Source: DASREM01 sp035652095
GTDB lineage: Bacteria; Acidobacteriota; Terriglobia; Terriglobales; Acidobacteriaceae
Direction: 5' to 3'
DNA length: 64,000 nt
Assembly: GCA_035652095.1 (NCBI GenBank)
Contig: DASREM010000013.1
Span: 186,001 to 250,000 of the forward strand
Position numbers and translations under genes: made by a program
Notes under the pieces: generated by a model
Told to the model about the DNA's origin: nothing
What the model saw: only the letters and a program-made list of their open reading frames with translations
Databases searched by the model: none
Shown: positions 1 through 8,749 of the stretch, piece after piece
How the letters are laid out: each line of letters opens with the position of its first letter
Position numbering within the stretch: the first letter of the stretch is position 1

Positions 1-244
1 AGAAGCCGAAGTCTACCTGGAACTGTCCGGCGCGAATCCAAGGCGCGACCGTTTCGATATGGGGCAGAGACAGGGAAGAGAACTGCGAGGCCACGTAAAG
101 AGCCATGGCAAACGCCGCGCCGGAAAATGTCAGGGCGACGGCAGAGACGGCCTGGCGCGATAAGCGCTTGCCAAGAAAGCCATTGATCGCGGCGCCGATG
201 AGCGGCAGGATCGGGATCAGCCAGAGATAGAGGTTCGACGTCAT
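1..244 (-). CDS. nuoL: NADH-quinone oxidoreductase subunit L, N-terminal fragment (cut by window edge)
   Basis: The reverse strand from 244 opens with an ATG and reads MTSNLYLWLIPILPLIG, then a hydrophobic stretch ending in QVDFGF at the window edge, which fits the first transmembrane segments of NuoL. NuoL is the large antiporter-like proton-pumping subunit of complex I in the cytoplasmic membrane. The start overlaps the nuoK stop in an ATGA arrangement, so the two are translationally coupled. Only about 81 codons are visible. MrpA/NuoM-type paralogues share this fold, but the position directly after nuoK makes NuoL the natural call. Confidence 0.85.
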   Translation of the reverse strand, partial: MTSNLYLWLIPILPLIGAAINGFLGKRLSRQAVSAVALTFSGAAFAMALYVASQFSSLSLPHIETVAPWIRAGQFQVDFGF

Positions 245-543
245 AATTTCAGCAGGTTGACCCGATCCACGTTTAGAGTCTCACGGTTGCGATATACGGC
301 GATGATGATAGCCAAGCCTACAGCCGCTTCGGCCGCGGCTACGACCATCACAAAGAAGACAAATACCTGGCCGCTGAGCGCCTTCCAATTCGCAGCGAAA
401 GCGACGAAGGAAAGATTCACGCCATTCAGCATCAACTCGATCGACATGAAGATGGTGATGATATTGCGCTTGATGATGAAGCCGGTGACCCCGCAGGCGA
501 ACAGGATCCCGCTCAGCACCAGGTAATAGGACAGGGGTACCAT
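241..543 (-). CDS. nuoK: NADH-quinone oxidoreductase subunit K
   Basis: This 100-residue membrane protein has three hydrophobic segments and the family hallmark SIELMLNGVNLSFV at about residues 34-47, which includes the conserved membrane glutamate of NuoK. It forms part of the proton channel of complex I next to NuoJ. The ATG at 543 overlaps the nuoJ stop (TGATG), indicating coupled translation, and the length matches the usual 100 residues. A longer frame runs upstream through nuoJ in another register but is a shadow. It is the next-to-last gene visible in the leftward operon. Confidence 0.95.
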   Translation of the reverse strand: MVPLSYYLVLSGILFACGVTGFIIKRNIITIFMSIELMLNGVNLSFVAFAANWKALSGQVFVFFVMVVAAAEAAVGLAIIIAVYRNRETLNVDRVNLLKL

Positions 544-1064
544 CAGCCCTCCTTCTTTCCGGGTTGGGCCTGGTCGGGGCGGCTCGCCAGCACAACCGCG
601 CCCATGATGGCGATAAGCACCAGCACCGAGGTGACTTCGAAGGGTAAGAGGAATTCGTGAAATAGAAGCTGGGCGATCTTCTGAGGGTCTCCCCAAAGAG
701 CGCCAGCCGCAACGGAGCCAGTGCCGGAGCGTTGGACCAGCACCCAGGCAAGAAGTCCACTGCCGACGAGCATGGCGGGAATGCCGAAGATGGTGGCGAC
801 GCGGCTTCCCAGGGTGCGCTCCTCCACCCCGGCATTGAGCAACATGATGACGAAGACGAACAGCACCATGATGGCGCCGGCATAAACGATGACCTGCACG
901 GCGGCGACGAATTCCGCGCCCAGCAGCAGGTATTCCACCGCCAGCGACACCATCACCGCGATCAGCGAGAGCGCGCTGTTGATGGGATGACGCTGCACCA
1001 GCAGGCTCACCGCTCCCGCGATGCAAACGGCCGCGAACACCAGGAATATGATCAGATGAAGCAT
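543..1064 (-). CDS. nuoJ: NADH-quinone oxidoreductase subunit J
   Basis: This 173-residue membrane protein has five hydrophobic segments and the NuoJ signature VQVIVYAGAIMVLFVFVIML at about residues 56-75, the TM3 helix with its pi-bulge in known structures. It is a proton-pumping membrane-arm subunit of complex I. It follows nuoH with a gap of only six bases. In most bacteria nuoI lies between nuoH and nuoJ. There is no room for it here, which is the oddest point about this junction. Confidence 0.95.
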   Translation of the reverse strand: MLHLIIFLVFAAVCIAGAVSLLVQRHPINSALSLIAVMVSLAVEYLLLGAEFVAAVQVIVYAGAIMVLFVFVIMLLNAGVEERTLGSRVATIFGIPAMLVGSGLLAWVLVQRSGTGSVAAGALWGDPQKIAQLLFHEFLLPFEVTSVLVLIAIMGAVVLASRPDQAQPGKKEG

Positions 1065-1070
1065 GAAGTT

Positions 1071-2108
1071 CTAAGACGTCAAAGCAACGATTAAGCCGGT
1101 GATGACTAAATTTGCGATTGCCAAAGGCAACAGGAATTTCCAGCTGAACGCCATCAGCTGGTCATAACGAAAACGCGGCAGCGTGCCGCGCACCCAGATG
1201 TAAAGAAACAGAAAAAAGAAGATTCGCAAACCAAACCAGAACAAGGGCAGAATGGCCTGCAACAGAGGGGAGCCAAACAGCGGCCCGTTCCAGCCGCCGA
1301 GGAACAGCAAGGACGCAAGGCACGCGACTGTGATCATGTTCGCGTACTCGGCCATGAAGAACATGGCAAATTTCATGGCACTGTACTCGGTATGATACCC
1401 GGCAACCAGCTCGGTCTCGGCTTCCGGCAAGTCGAAGGGGATGCGGTTGGTCTCGGCATACGCTGACATGAGATAGATAAAGAAGGCGACGAACTGGCCC
1501 TGGAAGATGTTCCAGCGCGGAATGATATGCCAGTACGTCCCGCTCTGCATTTCCACGATGTGCCGCAGGCTGAAACTGCCCGACATGATCAGCACGCCAA
1601 TCAACGACAGGCCAAGCGACACTTCGTAGCTGATCATCTGCGCGCTGGCACGGAGGCCCCCAAGCAACGAGTATTTGCTGTTGGAGGACCAACCGGCGAG
1701 CGCTACGCCATAGACGCCGACCGAGGTTATACCCAGCACGATCAGCAGGCCGATATTCACATCGGCGATTTGCAAATTCGTAGTGAGCCCACCCAGGGTG
1801 ATTGAGTTACCGACCGGAATCACCGCGATTGAGGTGAGCGCGAAGATGACGGCAATCATCGGTGCCGCGATGTAGAGCGGGCGGTAAACGTGCGGCGGCG
1901 TCAGATCTTCCTTGAAAAGAAACTTTATGCCATCGGCAAGCGGTTGCAGCAACCCAAAGGGCCCGACCCGCGTGGGACCCCAGCGGTTCTGGATGTGGCC
2001 GACCACCTTGCGCTCCAGCCATACGGTGTAGGCCACCGCTGTCAGCAGCACAAAGATGGCGATCACGATTTTTACCAGCGAAACTAAGACAAACGTTCCA
2101 GCGCTCAA
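1071..2108 (-). CDS. nuoH: NADH-quinone oxidoreductase subunit H
   Basis: This 345-residue protein has about eight transmembrane segments. It carries the NuoH hallmarks WLERKVVGHIQNRWGPTRVG near residue 30 and the cytoplasmic loop FDLPEAETELVAGYHTEYSA at about residues 225-244, which help form the quinone chamber and connect it to the proton path. It lies 24 bases downstream of nuoG. All the expected loop acidic residues (E and D of FDLPEAETEL) are present, so it should be functional if the missing partners NuoB and NuoI are encoded elsewhere. Confidence 0.96.
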   Translation of the reverse strand: MSAGTFVLVSLVKIVIAIFVLLTAVAYTVWLERKVVGHIQNRWGPTRVGPFGLLQPLADGIKFLFKEDLTPPHVYRPLYIAAPMIAVIFALTSIAVIPVGNSITLGGLTTNLQIADVNIGLLIVLGITSVGVYGVALAGWSSNSKYSLLGGLRASAQMISYEVSLGLSLIGVLIMSGSFSLRHIVEMQSGTYWHIIPRWNIFQGQFVAFFIYLMSAYAETNRIPFDLPEAETELVAGYHTEYSAMKFAMFFMAEYANMITVACLASLLFLGGWNGPLFGSPLLQAILPLFWFGLRIFFFLFLYIWVRGTLPRFRYDQLMAFSWKFLLPLAIANLVITGLIVALTS

Positions 2109-2132
2109 TTCGTTTTCCTGACGATGTGTGGC

Positions 2133-4490
2133 TCAGTCAGCTGCGACTTCCGATTCGGGAACCTGACGGTTTTCTATGACTGAATTCAAAGTTTTGGAGT
2201 AGCGGCCGAGGGTTCCCGACGTAAACAGGGTGTCGTCGGCGGGCACGATGAGTTCCGGGTCATGCATCGCGCCAGGCCCGCACGCCGACAGCCTTGTGTG
2301 TTCATCGTTGCCCGCGAGCAGGTTGATCCGGGACACGTCATAGCCGGGCACCAGGCGCTGAATCTCGTCCAGGATCGCCATGGGATCGAACGGGCTTAAC
2401 TTTGGTTCCAGGTTATTGGCCTGCAACCACACCGCATGACGATCAGCTTCTCCGGACTGCGCTCCGCGCGACTGGCCCATGTCGGCGCGAACTCCTCGGC
2501 CAAAAGGAACGAGGTGTCGGATATCGAAGCCCATCGCGTCGGCGATGCGGACGATCATCTCGAAATCGGACTTGGTCTCGGTCTTGTCCCCAGCTTTTTT
2601 CACCTGCTGAAGATCGCCGCAAGTGTTGGTGAAAGTGCCAGCCTTTTCGTAAGCATTCGCGGCAGGAAGCACCACGTCGGCAATGGCCGCCGTTTCAGTG
2701 AGGAACATTTCCTGCACCACGACAAAGCTGTCGGAGAAGACGTAAGGATCGATCTCAAACCGCCCGATCGGATTGGCGCCGACCACGTACAGAGCGCGCA
2801 GATTCCTCGCCTGCGCCGACTGCACCATGCCGCGAAGATCGAGACCCTGGGCCGTAGGCATCGCGGACCACTCCTCATGAAATTTGCCAGGATCGCCAAT
2901 GGGGAGGTATCCGGGAAGGAGGTCGGGATACAGGCCCATGTCGGCAGCGCCACGTGAGTTCGCGTAATCGCCGAGGCAGATAAGCTTGGCGCCCTGCAGG
3001 GCTGCTGCGAATTTCACCAGGGCGCTGATACCTTGACCGTGGACCTCTGATCCGAAGATGACGACGAGGTTGGGCTCTGCGTGCAGCTTATCGCGCCAGG
3101 AGAGCCAGGCGTCGCGATTCATGCCGCCGCTGGCGAGCGACTCGGCTTGGGCATCATCGCCTGCGAGAAAGGCAGCGAGAACATTTTCTCCGCCCGCCGG
3201 GATGGCCGCGAAGCTCGTGGCCTGGCGCCGGAGTTTGATCTCCTGCGAGTTCACGATGTGCAACTTCGCCCGGTGGAGCCGCACATTGTTGCGAATCTGG
3301 TAGGCCAGCAAAGGATGGCGGTTGGTGGGATCGTTTCCGATCAGCAGCATGGCGGCGGCGTTGTACACGTCGCGCATGGAGGCGGTCAGCCCTGGTTTGC
3401 CGGAAAGCGCGGCGGCGAAGGCAGGGAAGTCGGCCGTGCGGTGATGATCGATGTTGTTGGTATCGAGCACGACGCGAGCGAATTTCTGCAGGAGATACGC
3501 TTCCTCGTTCGTGATGCGATTCGACCCCACCACTCCGATGGCGGACCCGCCATGCGTATCCACGATTTCGCGGAACGTTCTGCCAATCAACGCAAATGCT
3601 TCTTCCCAGGTTGCGGGAGTAAGTCGCCCGTCCCTGCGAATCAGCGGAGTCATGATCCGCTCGGGGTTCTCGGCAAAGTCGAAAGCATAGCGACCCTTAA
3701 TGCAGAGGAAATCGTTATTGATGCCGCTTTTATCGCGGTTGTCGCCGCGAACAATCTCCATGCCGGCATCGGCGCGGCGGACGCCCAGAGTAGTCTTGCA
3801 ACCGTCTGCGCAATGCGTGCACGTGGTGCCTACGTGTTTCATCTCCCAGGGGCGAGTCTTGTAGCGATAGGCCCCGGAAGTGAGCGCGCCGACGGGGCAG
3901 ATGTCAATACACATGCCGCACTCTTCGCATTCGAGGTGATCTTCTTTATTGGGAGCGATGATGGAACTCACACCGCGGTTTTGCACGCCGAGAGCCCACA
4001 CGTCCATAGCCTCGCCGCAGACGCGAACGCAGCGATAGCAGAGAATGCAGCGCGGCCGATCGAAGTAGACGACCGGGGACCATTGCTGCTCGTCACGATG
4101 GTTTTTGGGCTCGATGTACTTGGACTCGGCGGCCCCGTAGGAGAACGTCATGTCCTGCAATTCGCATTCACCGCCAGCATCGCAGACGGGACAGTCGAGG
4201 GGATGATTGCCGAGAAGAAGCTCGACCATGCCTTTGCGGGCCTGGCGAATCTCGTCGCTATCGGTGGTGACAATCATGCCCTCGCCAATGACGGTGGTAC
4301 AGGCGGTCTGCAGCTTGGGCATTTTTTCGATCTTGACCAGGCACATGCGGCAGGCGCCCTGGAGAGAGAGATTCGGGTAATAGCAGAAAGACGGCACCTC
4401 GATGCCGACACTCTTGCAGGCCTCGATCAGCAGCGTCCCCGCGGGAGCCGTGACTTTCTTTCCGTCCACCGTGATGTTTACGTCGGGCAT
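2133..4490 (-). CDS. nuoG: NADH-quinone oxidoreductase subunit G
   Basis: About 785 residues from the ATG of MPDVNITVDGKKV. A 2Fe-2S ferredoxin domain comes first (CRMCLVKIEK region), followed by CPVCDAGGECELQDM, the CILCYRCVRVC motif and a ferredoxin-like CEECGMCIDICP. A molybdopterin-oxidoreductase-like domain then carries CTHCADGC plus a distal Cys, the extra N7-type cluster motif known from E. coli and Thermus. NuoG carries electrons through the peripheral arm of complex I. The frame stays open upstream to a TTG at 4550, but that extension overlaps the nuoF stop and a spacer hairpin, and the ferredoxin fold begins at VNITVDG, so I chose 4490. Confidence 0.95.
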   Translation of the reverse strand: MPDVNITVDGKKVTAPAGTLLIEACKSVGIEVPSFCYYPNLSLQGACRMCLVKIEKMPKLQTACTTVIGEGMIVTTDSDEIRQARKGMVELLLGNHPLDCPVCDAGGECELQDMTFSYGAAESKYIEPKNHRDEQQWSPVVYFDRPRCILCYRCVRVCGEAMDVWALGVQNRGVSSIIAPNKEDHLECEECGMCIDICPVGALTSGAYRYKTRPWEMKHVGTTCTHCADGCKTTLGVRRADAGMEIVRGDNRDKSGINNDFLCIKGRYAFDFAENPERIMTPLIRRDGRLTPATWEEAFALIGRTFREIVDTHGGSAIGVVGSNRITNEEAYLLQKFARVVLDTNNIDHHRTADFPAFAAALSGKPGLTASMRDVYNAAAMLLIGNDPTNRHPLLAYQIRNNVRLHRAKLHIVNSQEIKLRRQATSFAAIPAGGENVLAAFLAGDDAQAESLASGGMNRDAWLSWRDKLHAEPNLVVIFGSEVHGQGISALVKFAAALQGAKLICLGDYANSRGAADMGLYPDLLPGYLPIGDPGKFHEEWSAMPTAQGLDLRGMVQSAQARNLRALYVVGANPIGRFEIDPYVFSDSFVVVQEMFLTETAAIADVVLPAANAYEKAGTFTNTCGDLQQVKKAGDKTETKSDFEMIVRIADAMGFDIRHLVPFGRGVRADMGQSRGAQSGEADRHAVWLQANNLEPKLSPFDPMAILDEIQRLVPGYDVSRINLLAGNDEHTRLSACGPGAMHDPELIVPADDTLFTSGTLGRYSKTLNSVIENRQVPESEVAAD

Positions 4491-4515
4491 TGAATTTACG
4501 AATTGCTCAATTGTG

Positions 4516-4537
4516 GGATTGTCGAATTCAACAATCC
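4516..4537 (-). repeat. Small hairpin in the nuoF-nuoG spacer
   Basis: A 7-bp perfect stem (GGATTGT / ACAATCC) with a TGAATTCG loop lies in the 56-base gap between the nuoF stop and the chosen nuoG start. There is no T tract, so it is probably an intercistronic mRNA structure and not a terminator. Confidence 0.5.
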
Positions 4538-4546
4538 GAAGATTCT

Positions 4547-5869
4547 TCAATGGCTCAACACCGGAAGCTGCTCGATCGCTCCTTCTTTCTCAAAGGGGCA
4601 CGGCCGGCCTTCCAGGTGATCTTCAAACTCCTTGCGCCACTTTTTTACGAAAGCAATCGTCGGCATGGCCGCGGCATCGCCCAGTGGGCAAAAGGTCCGT
4701 CCCAGCATGTTTTCAGACAAATACTGGATGTTATCGATGTCTTTCATCAGACCCGCACCCTGATGGAAGCGGGTAAGCGTCTTCTTCAGCCAGTCCGTAC
4801 CTTCACGACAAGGGATGCACCAGCCGCAACTCTCGTGCTGATAAAACTTGATAGTGCGCAGCGCGAATTTCACCATGCAGGTCGTATCATCGAGCACTAC
4901 AACGCCGCCCGATCCCAGCATCGAGCCCGCCTTCATCAGGGCATCAAAGTCCATCGCGACGTCGATTTCTTCCGGCTTGAGCGCAGGCGTGCTCGATCCA
5001 CCAGGAACGACTGCCTTGAGGCTGCGGCCGTTCGGAATCCCGCCGCCGACTTCATAGATCATCTTTTTGAGGTTGTATCCCATCGGCAGTTCGTAGACGC
5101 CGGGCCGGTTCAGATGACCACTGAGGCAGAACAGGCGCGTGCCGCCGTTCTTGGGCGTGCCCAGGCTGGCGTACCACTCGGCCCCGCCAAGAATAATGTG
5201 AGGAACACTGGCGAGGGTCTCGGCGTTGTTGATGACGGTAGGTCCACCCCAAAGGCCCACGACAGCGGGAAATGGCGGGCGGATTCGAGGGATGCCGCGC
5301 TTGCCCTCCAACGATTCCATCAATGCAGATTCCTCGCCCACTTCGTAGGCGCCAGCACCGCCGTGCCAGTAGATATCGAGATCGTATCCGCTGCCAAAAA
5401 TATTCTTGCCCAGAAATCCGCGGGCGTAGGCGTCCTGGAGCGCCTTTTGCATGATGACCGAGAGATAACGGTACTCGCCGCGAATATAGATGTAGCCGGC
5501 ATGGGACTGCACCGCGATGGCGGCGATCATTACCCCTTCGATTACCGAGTGCGGGTCGTGTTCGAAGATGAGGCGGTCCTTGCAGGTGCCAGGCTCGCTC
5601 TCATCGCCGTTGCACAGCACGTACTTCGGCTTGGGCGATTGCTTGGGCACGAACGACCACTTCATTCCGGTGTTGAACCCGGCGCCGCCGCGTCCCCGCA
5701 AGCCCGAGTTCTTGACCAGGTTGATCACATCGTCGGGCGGCATGGCGAGCGCCTTCTGCACTGCCTTGTAGCCATCGAGTTCAAGATAACGATCTATATT
5801 GGTTGCACCCATGCCGAAGCGGCGGGTGACCACCTTGATCTCGTCGGGATGGCTGACTAACTCTGCCAT
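4547..5869 (-). CDS. nuoF: NADH-quinone oxidoreductase subunit F (NADH- and FMN-binding)
   Basis: About 440 residues from ATG at 5869 (MAELVSHPDE). A longer frame would need a TTG at 5899. The FMN/NADH-binding motif RGRGGAGFNTGMKW, a second glycine-rich stretch around EEVGEESALMESLEG, and the C-terminal 4Fe-4S (N3) cysteines in CGWCIPCREGTDW and FCPLGD are all present. It oxidises NADH and passes electrons via FMN to N3, working with NuoE and NuoG in the dehydrogenase module. Its presence shows that the operon encodes an NADH-dependent form and not a truncated 11-subunit complex. Confidence 0.96.
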   Translation of the reverse strand: MAELVSHPDEIKVVTRRFGMGATNIDRYLELDGYKAVQKALAMPPDDVINLVKNSGLRGRGGAGFNTGMKWSFVPKQSPKPKYVLCNGDESEPGTCKDRLIFEHDPHSVIEGVMIAAIAVQSHAGYIYIRGEYRYLSVIMQKALQDAYARGFLGKNIFGSGYDLDIYWHGGAGAYEVGEESALMESLEGKRGIPRIRPPFPAVVGLWGGPTVINNAETLASVPHIILGGAEWYASLGTPKNGGTRLFCLSGHLNRPGVYELPMGYNLKKMIYEVGGGIPNGRSLKAVVPGGSSTPALKPEEIDVAMDFDALMKAGSMLGSGGVVVLDDTTCMVKFALRTIKFYQHESCGWCIPCREGTDWLKKTLTRFHQGAGLMKDIDNIQYLSENMLGRTFCPLGDAAAMPTIAFVKKWRKEFEDHLEGRPCPFEKEGAIEQLPVLSH

Positions 5870-5943
5870 TTTCCAATTACGAATTGCCGGACGTTCCAAT
5901 TGGCGACTTCAATTCCGCCATTCGAAACTCCGTAGATTCCGCG

Positions 5944-6426
5944 CTATTGCGTCCCTCTCTTCTTATATTCGTCGAGGACCTTGTCCATCTTCTCGGTCGT
6001 CAGGTTCTCGTGAAAGTCGTAATTGACCTGGACTGCGGGCGCCCAGCTGCAAGCACCGATGCACTCGACCTCCTCCAGGGTGAACATACCGTCGGGTGTG
6101 GTGCCCTTGTGTCCAATACCGAGCTTCTTGCTGCAGTGATGGAGAAGTTCCTCGCCGCCGCGAAGCATGCAGGCGATGTTGGTGCAAACCTGCACGTTGA
6201 ACTTGCCGCGCGGCTTCGTGGTCAGCATGGAGTAGTAGCTGATCACATTGCGGACTTCCAACTCCGTCAACGCGAGGCGGGAGGCAAGTTCAGAGATCAC
6301 TTCATCGGACAGGAAACCGACTTCATCCTGCGCGTAGAGCAGTGTCGGGACAAGCGCAGAACGCTTGGTCGGGTAGTGCGTGACCATCTCCGCAAACCGC
6401 TGTTCGAATTCTTCCGAGAATTTCAC
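5944..6426 (-). CDS. nuoE: NADH-quinone oxidoreductase subunit E
   Basis: This 160-residue thioredoxin-fold 2Fe-2S protein carries the N1a ligand cysteines in CTNIACML (about residues 81-88) and CIGACSWAP (about residues 122-130). It is the partner of NuoF in the NADH dehydrogenase module. The length is normal for NuoE. The gaps to nuoD (77 bases) and nuoF (74 bases) are longer than elsewhere in the operon and are rich in AATT words, whereas nuoA-C-D and nuoJ-K-L overlap. Confidence 0.95.
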   Translation of the reverse strand: MKFSEEFEQRFAEMVTHYPTKRSALVPTLLYAQDEVGFLSDEVISELASRLALTELEVRNVISYYSMLTTKPRGKFNVQVCTNIACMLRGGEELLHHCSKKLGIGHKGTTPDGMFTLEEVECIGACSWAPAVQVNYDFHENLTTEKMDKVLDEYKKRGTQ

Positions 6427-6503
6427 TTAATGTTTCCGGCCGTCCCTGCGGGAGTTGCCCATTCCTTCCATCCGGGAAAGCCTGCGACCTCGACACCTGA
6501 AAC

Positions 6504-7709
6504 TCACCGATCGATCTCCCCCAGCACAATATCAATGCTTCCGATAGCAGCGACTACGTCAGCGATCAGGCGGCCTTCACACATCTTTGGCAGCAGTTGC
6601 AGATTGGCCAGACATGCGGCGCGCATGTGAACTCGATAGGGCTTTGCAGTACCGTCGCTGACCACGTAATAGCCCATCTCGCCACGCGGAGACTCCACAG
6701 CCTGGTAAACCTCACCCTCCGGGATAGCAAAGCCTTCCGTAATAATCTTAAAGTGATAGATGAGGGCCTCCATCTGGGTCTTCATCTTTTCCCGGTCGGG
6801 CAGAACTACCTTCGGAGCGTCGGCTTTGATGGCCCCCTCGGGCATGCCTTCAAGCGCCTGCTGCACGATGCGGTTGGACTCACGCAGTTCGCGGACTCGG
6901 CACATGTAACGCGCGAACACGTCGCCTTCCGTCGCCACCGGAACGTCGAATCGGAAATTTTCGTAGCCGCTATAAGGCATATCGCGGCGCAGGTCGAAAT
7001 CCACGCCGCTGCCGCGGAGAGTCGGACCGCTCGCACCCAATGCAATTGCGTCTTCCGCCGTAATGGTGGCGACGCCTTTGGTGCGCATGTTCCAGATCGG
7101 GTTGGAAGTCAGCAGGTTCTCGTACTCGTCCACGTTGGCAGGGAACCGCTTGGCGAAGTCGCGGACCTTATCGAAGAAGCCGATCGGGGGTTCCAGCGCC
7201 AGGCCGCCGATGCGGAAGTAGGAGGTCATCATGCGCTGCCCGCTGACCATCTCAAACAGGCGCAGGATATCTTCGCGCTCGCGGAAGCAGTACAGGAACA
7301 CGGTCATGGCACCGATATCGAGGGCGTGCGTGCCCAGCCACACCAGGTGGGAGTTGATGCGCGTCAGTTCATTCATCAGCACGCGCATCCACTGCGCCTT
7401 GGGCGGAATTTCCAGGCCAAGCAGCTTCTCGACCGCGAGGCAGTAGGCGAGATTATTGGTCAGGGGGCAAAGATAGTCGATGCGATCGGTGAGCGGCACG
7501 ACCTGCTGGTAGAACTTGGCTTCGCAGGTCTTCTCGATCCCGGTGTGCAGGTACCCGATGTCGGGCATGATCCGGATCACGGTCTCGCCGTCGATCTCAA
7601 GGATCACCCGCAGCACGCCGTGCGTAGACGGGTGCTGCGGCCCCATGTTCAGGATCATGGTGCGATCGGCGCCAGCTTCCAGACTCGCAATGGGATTCAT
7701 GTGGCCCAT
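6504..7709 (-). CDS. nuoD: NADH-quinone oxidoreductase subunit D
   Basis: This 401-residue protein contains the NuoD 49-kDa signatures MILNMGPQHPSTHGVLR near the N-terminus and ALGASGPTLRGSG at about residues 228-240, and ends in the conserved SIDIVLGEIDR. With NuoB it forms the quinone-binding pocket of complex I and is related to [NiFe]-hydrogenase large subunits without the metal-binding cysteines. The start overlaps the nuoC stop (TGATG). NuoD normally requires NuoB (cluster N2), which is not encoded in this operon. Confidence 0.96.
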   Translation of the reverse strand: MGHMNPIASLEAGADRTMILNMGPQHPSTHGVLRVILEIDGETVIRIMPDIGYLHTGIEKTCEAKFYQQVVPLTDRIDYLCPLTNNLAYCLAVEKLLGLEIPPKAQWMRVLMNELTRINSHLVWLGTHALDIGAMTVFLYCFREREDILRLFEMVSGQRMMTSYFRIGGLALEPPIGFFDKVRDFAKRFPANVDEYENLLTSNPIWNMRTKGVATITAEDAIALGASGPTLRGSGVDFDLRRDMPYSGYENFRFDVPVATEGDVFARYMCRVRELRESNRIVQQALEGMPEGAIKADAPKVVLPDREKMKTQMEALIYHFKIITEGFAIPEGEVYQAVESPRGEMGYYVVSDGTAKPYRVHMRAACLANLQLLPKMCEGRLIADVVAAIGSIDIVLGEIDR

Positions 7710-8206
7710 CAGCGATAGCCCTCCACGGGATAATCCTTCCGCAGCGGATGGCCCTCCCAGTTCTCGGGCATCATGATGCGGCGCAGGTAGGGATGGCCGT
7801 CGAATCGCACGCCAAAAAGGTCGTAGACTTCACGCTCGAAGTAGTTCGCACCCGGCCAGATCGAGGTGACCGAAGAGAGGCTCGGATTACTTCCGTGAAG
7901 CCGAACCTTCAGGCGCAACCGCTCCTTCTTGGATATCGAGAGCAGGTGATAGATCACTTCGAACCGCGGTTCCTGCGGATACAAATCCACGCAGGTGACA
8001 TCGGAAAGGAAGTTGAAAGCCGTCGAGGGATCGTCGCGGAGCAGGGCACAAGCCTCGCGGATCGAGCTACGGTCAACGTAGATGGACATCTCGTCGCGGT
8101 CAAACTTTGCGCCTTCAACGCCGATGGCACGGGATTCCAGCAGCAGCGCCAGCGCCGGATGACCTTTCAACTGGTCAATTTCGGTGATAGGAGGAGCAAG
8201 AGGCAC
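7709..8206 (-). CDS. nuoC: NADH-quinone oxidoreductase subunit C
   Basis: This 165-residue protein has the 30-kDa subunit core: LSDVTCVDLYPQEPRFEVIYHL followed by the SIWPGANYFEREVYDLFGVRF signature and RIMMPENWEGHPLRKDYP at the C-terminus. It is a peripheral-arm subunit bridging NuoD and the dehydrogenase module. The start is GTG at 8206, overlapping the nuoA stop by one base (TAGTG) behind a GAGGTG ribosome site inside nuoA. In most operons nuoB sits exactly here, between nuoA and nuoC. Confidence 0.95.
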   Translation of the reverse strand: MPLAPPITEIDQLKGHPALALLLESRAIGVEGAKFDRDEMSIYVDRSSIREACALLRDDPSTAFNFLSDVTCVDLYPQEPRFEVIYHLLSISKKERLRLKVRLHGSNPSLSSVTSIWPGANYFEREVYDLFGVRFDGHPYLRRIMMPENWEGHPLRKDYPVEGYR

Positions 8207-8604
8207 TACACTTCACCTCGTCGAGCGGAGGTTGTTTCGCCCCAGTCCAGAACGCCCTTTTTCCAGATGTAGAAGAAGCCCACCAGTACGATGCCGACGT
8301 AAACGATCATCTCCCAGAAGCCGAACATCTTCAGAGAACGGAGAATGATGGCCCAGGGATAGAGGAACACCGCCTCGACGTCGAACAGGATGAACAGCAT
8401 GCCGACCAGGTAAAAGCGTACCGAGAAGCGCTCACGGGCATCCCCGACCGGGAGCATGCCACACTCGTAAGGCGCAAGCTTGGCCCGGGTGGGCTTGCGA
8501 TAGCCGATCAACCAGGACAGGAAGACGATCGCGCTGGCCACAATGCCTGCAACCAGGAAATGCATCAACAAGGGCAGGTAGTTGGCGAAATAATTGTCGG
8601 GCAT
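8206..8604 (-). CDS. nuoA: NADH-quinone oxidoreductase subunit A
   Basis: About 132 residues from ATG at 8604 (MPDNYFANYLPLL), with three membrane segments and the NuoA motifs APYECGM and RFYLVGMLFILFDVEAVFLYPW. It is a small membrane subunit at the junction of the two complex I arms, whose TM loop lines the quinone site. A TTG further upstream at 8631 is less likely. It is the first gene of the operon and lies about 40 bases behind a good sigma-70-type promoter. Confidence 0.94.
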   Translation of the reverse strand: MPDNYFANYLPLLMHFLVAGIVASAIVFLSWLIGYRKPTRAKLAPYECGMLPVGDARERFSVRFYLVGMLFILFDVEAVFLYPWAIILRSLKMFGFWEMIVYVGIVLVGFFYIWKKGVLDWGETTSARRGEV

Positions 8605-8649
8605 AGGGGAGCTATATATAATTCGCGCCAAGCACTAGTTAAACGTTCT

Positions 8650-8678
8650 AGATTAGATTTCGCAGTTGGTAGTGTCAA
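8650..8678 (-). promoter_or_regulatory. Probable sigma-70 promoter of the nuo operon
   Basis: On the reverse strand a perfect TTGACA (8673-8678) is followed after exactly 17 bases by TAATCT (8650-8655). This would start transcription near 8643, about 40 bases before the nuoA ATG. The -10 box matches the consensus at only three positions, so the -35 box carries most of the support. Confidence 0.55.
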
Positions 8679-8749
8679 GCGAAGCGGGTCAACTTCCTCA
8701 CGGAATTCACGCGCGTGCAACATTGCGGCGCAGTCGCGACAGGAACGGC

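Noticed and set aside
3081..5860. Long open frames on the plus strand opposite nuoG and nuoF (470 and 456 codons)
   Set aside because: They mirror the codon structure of strongly supported nuo genes, have no family-like sequence, and are expected in GC-rich DNA.
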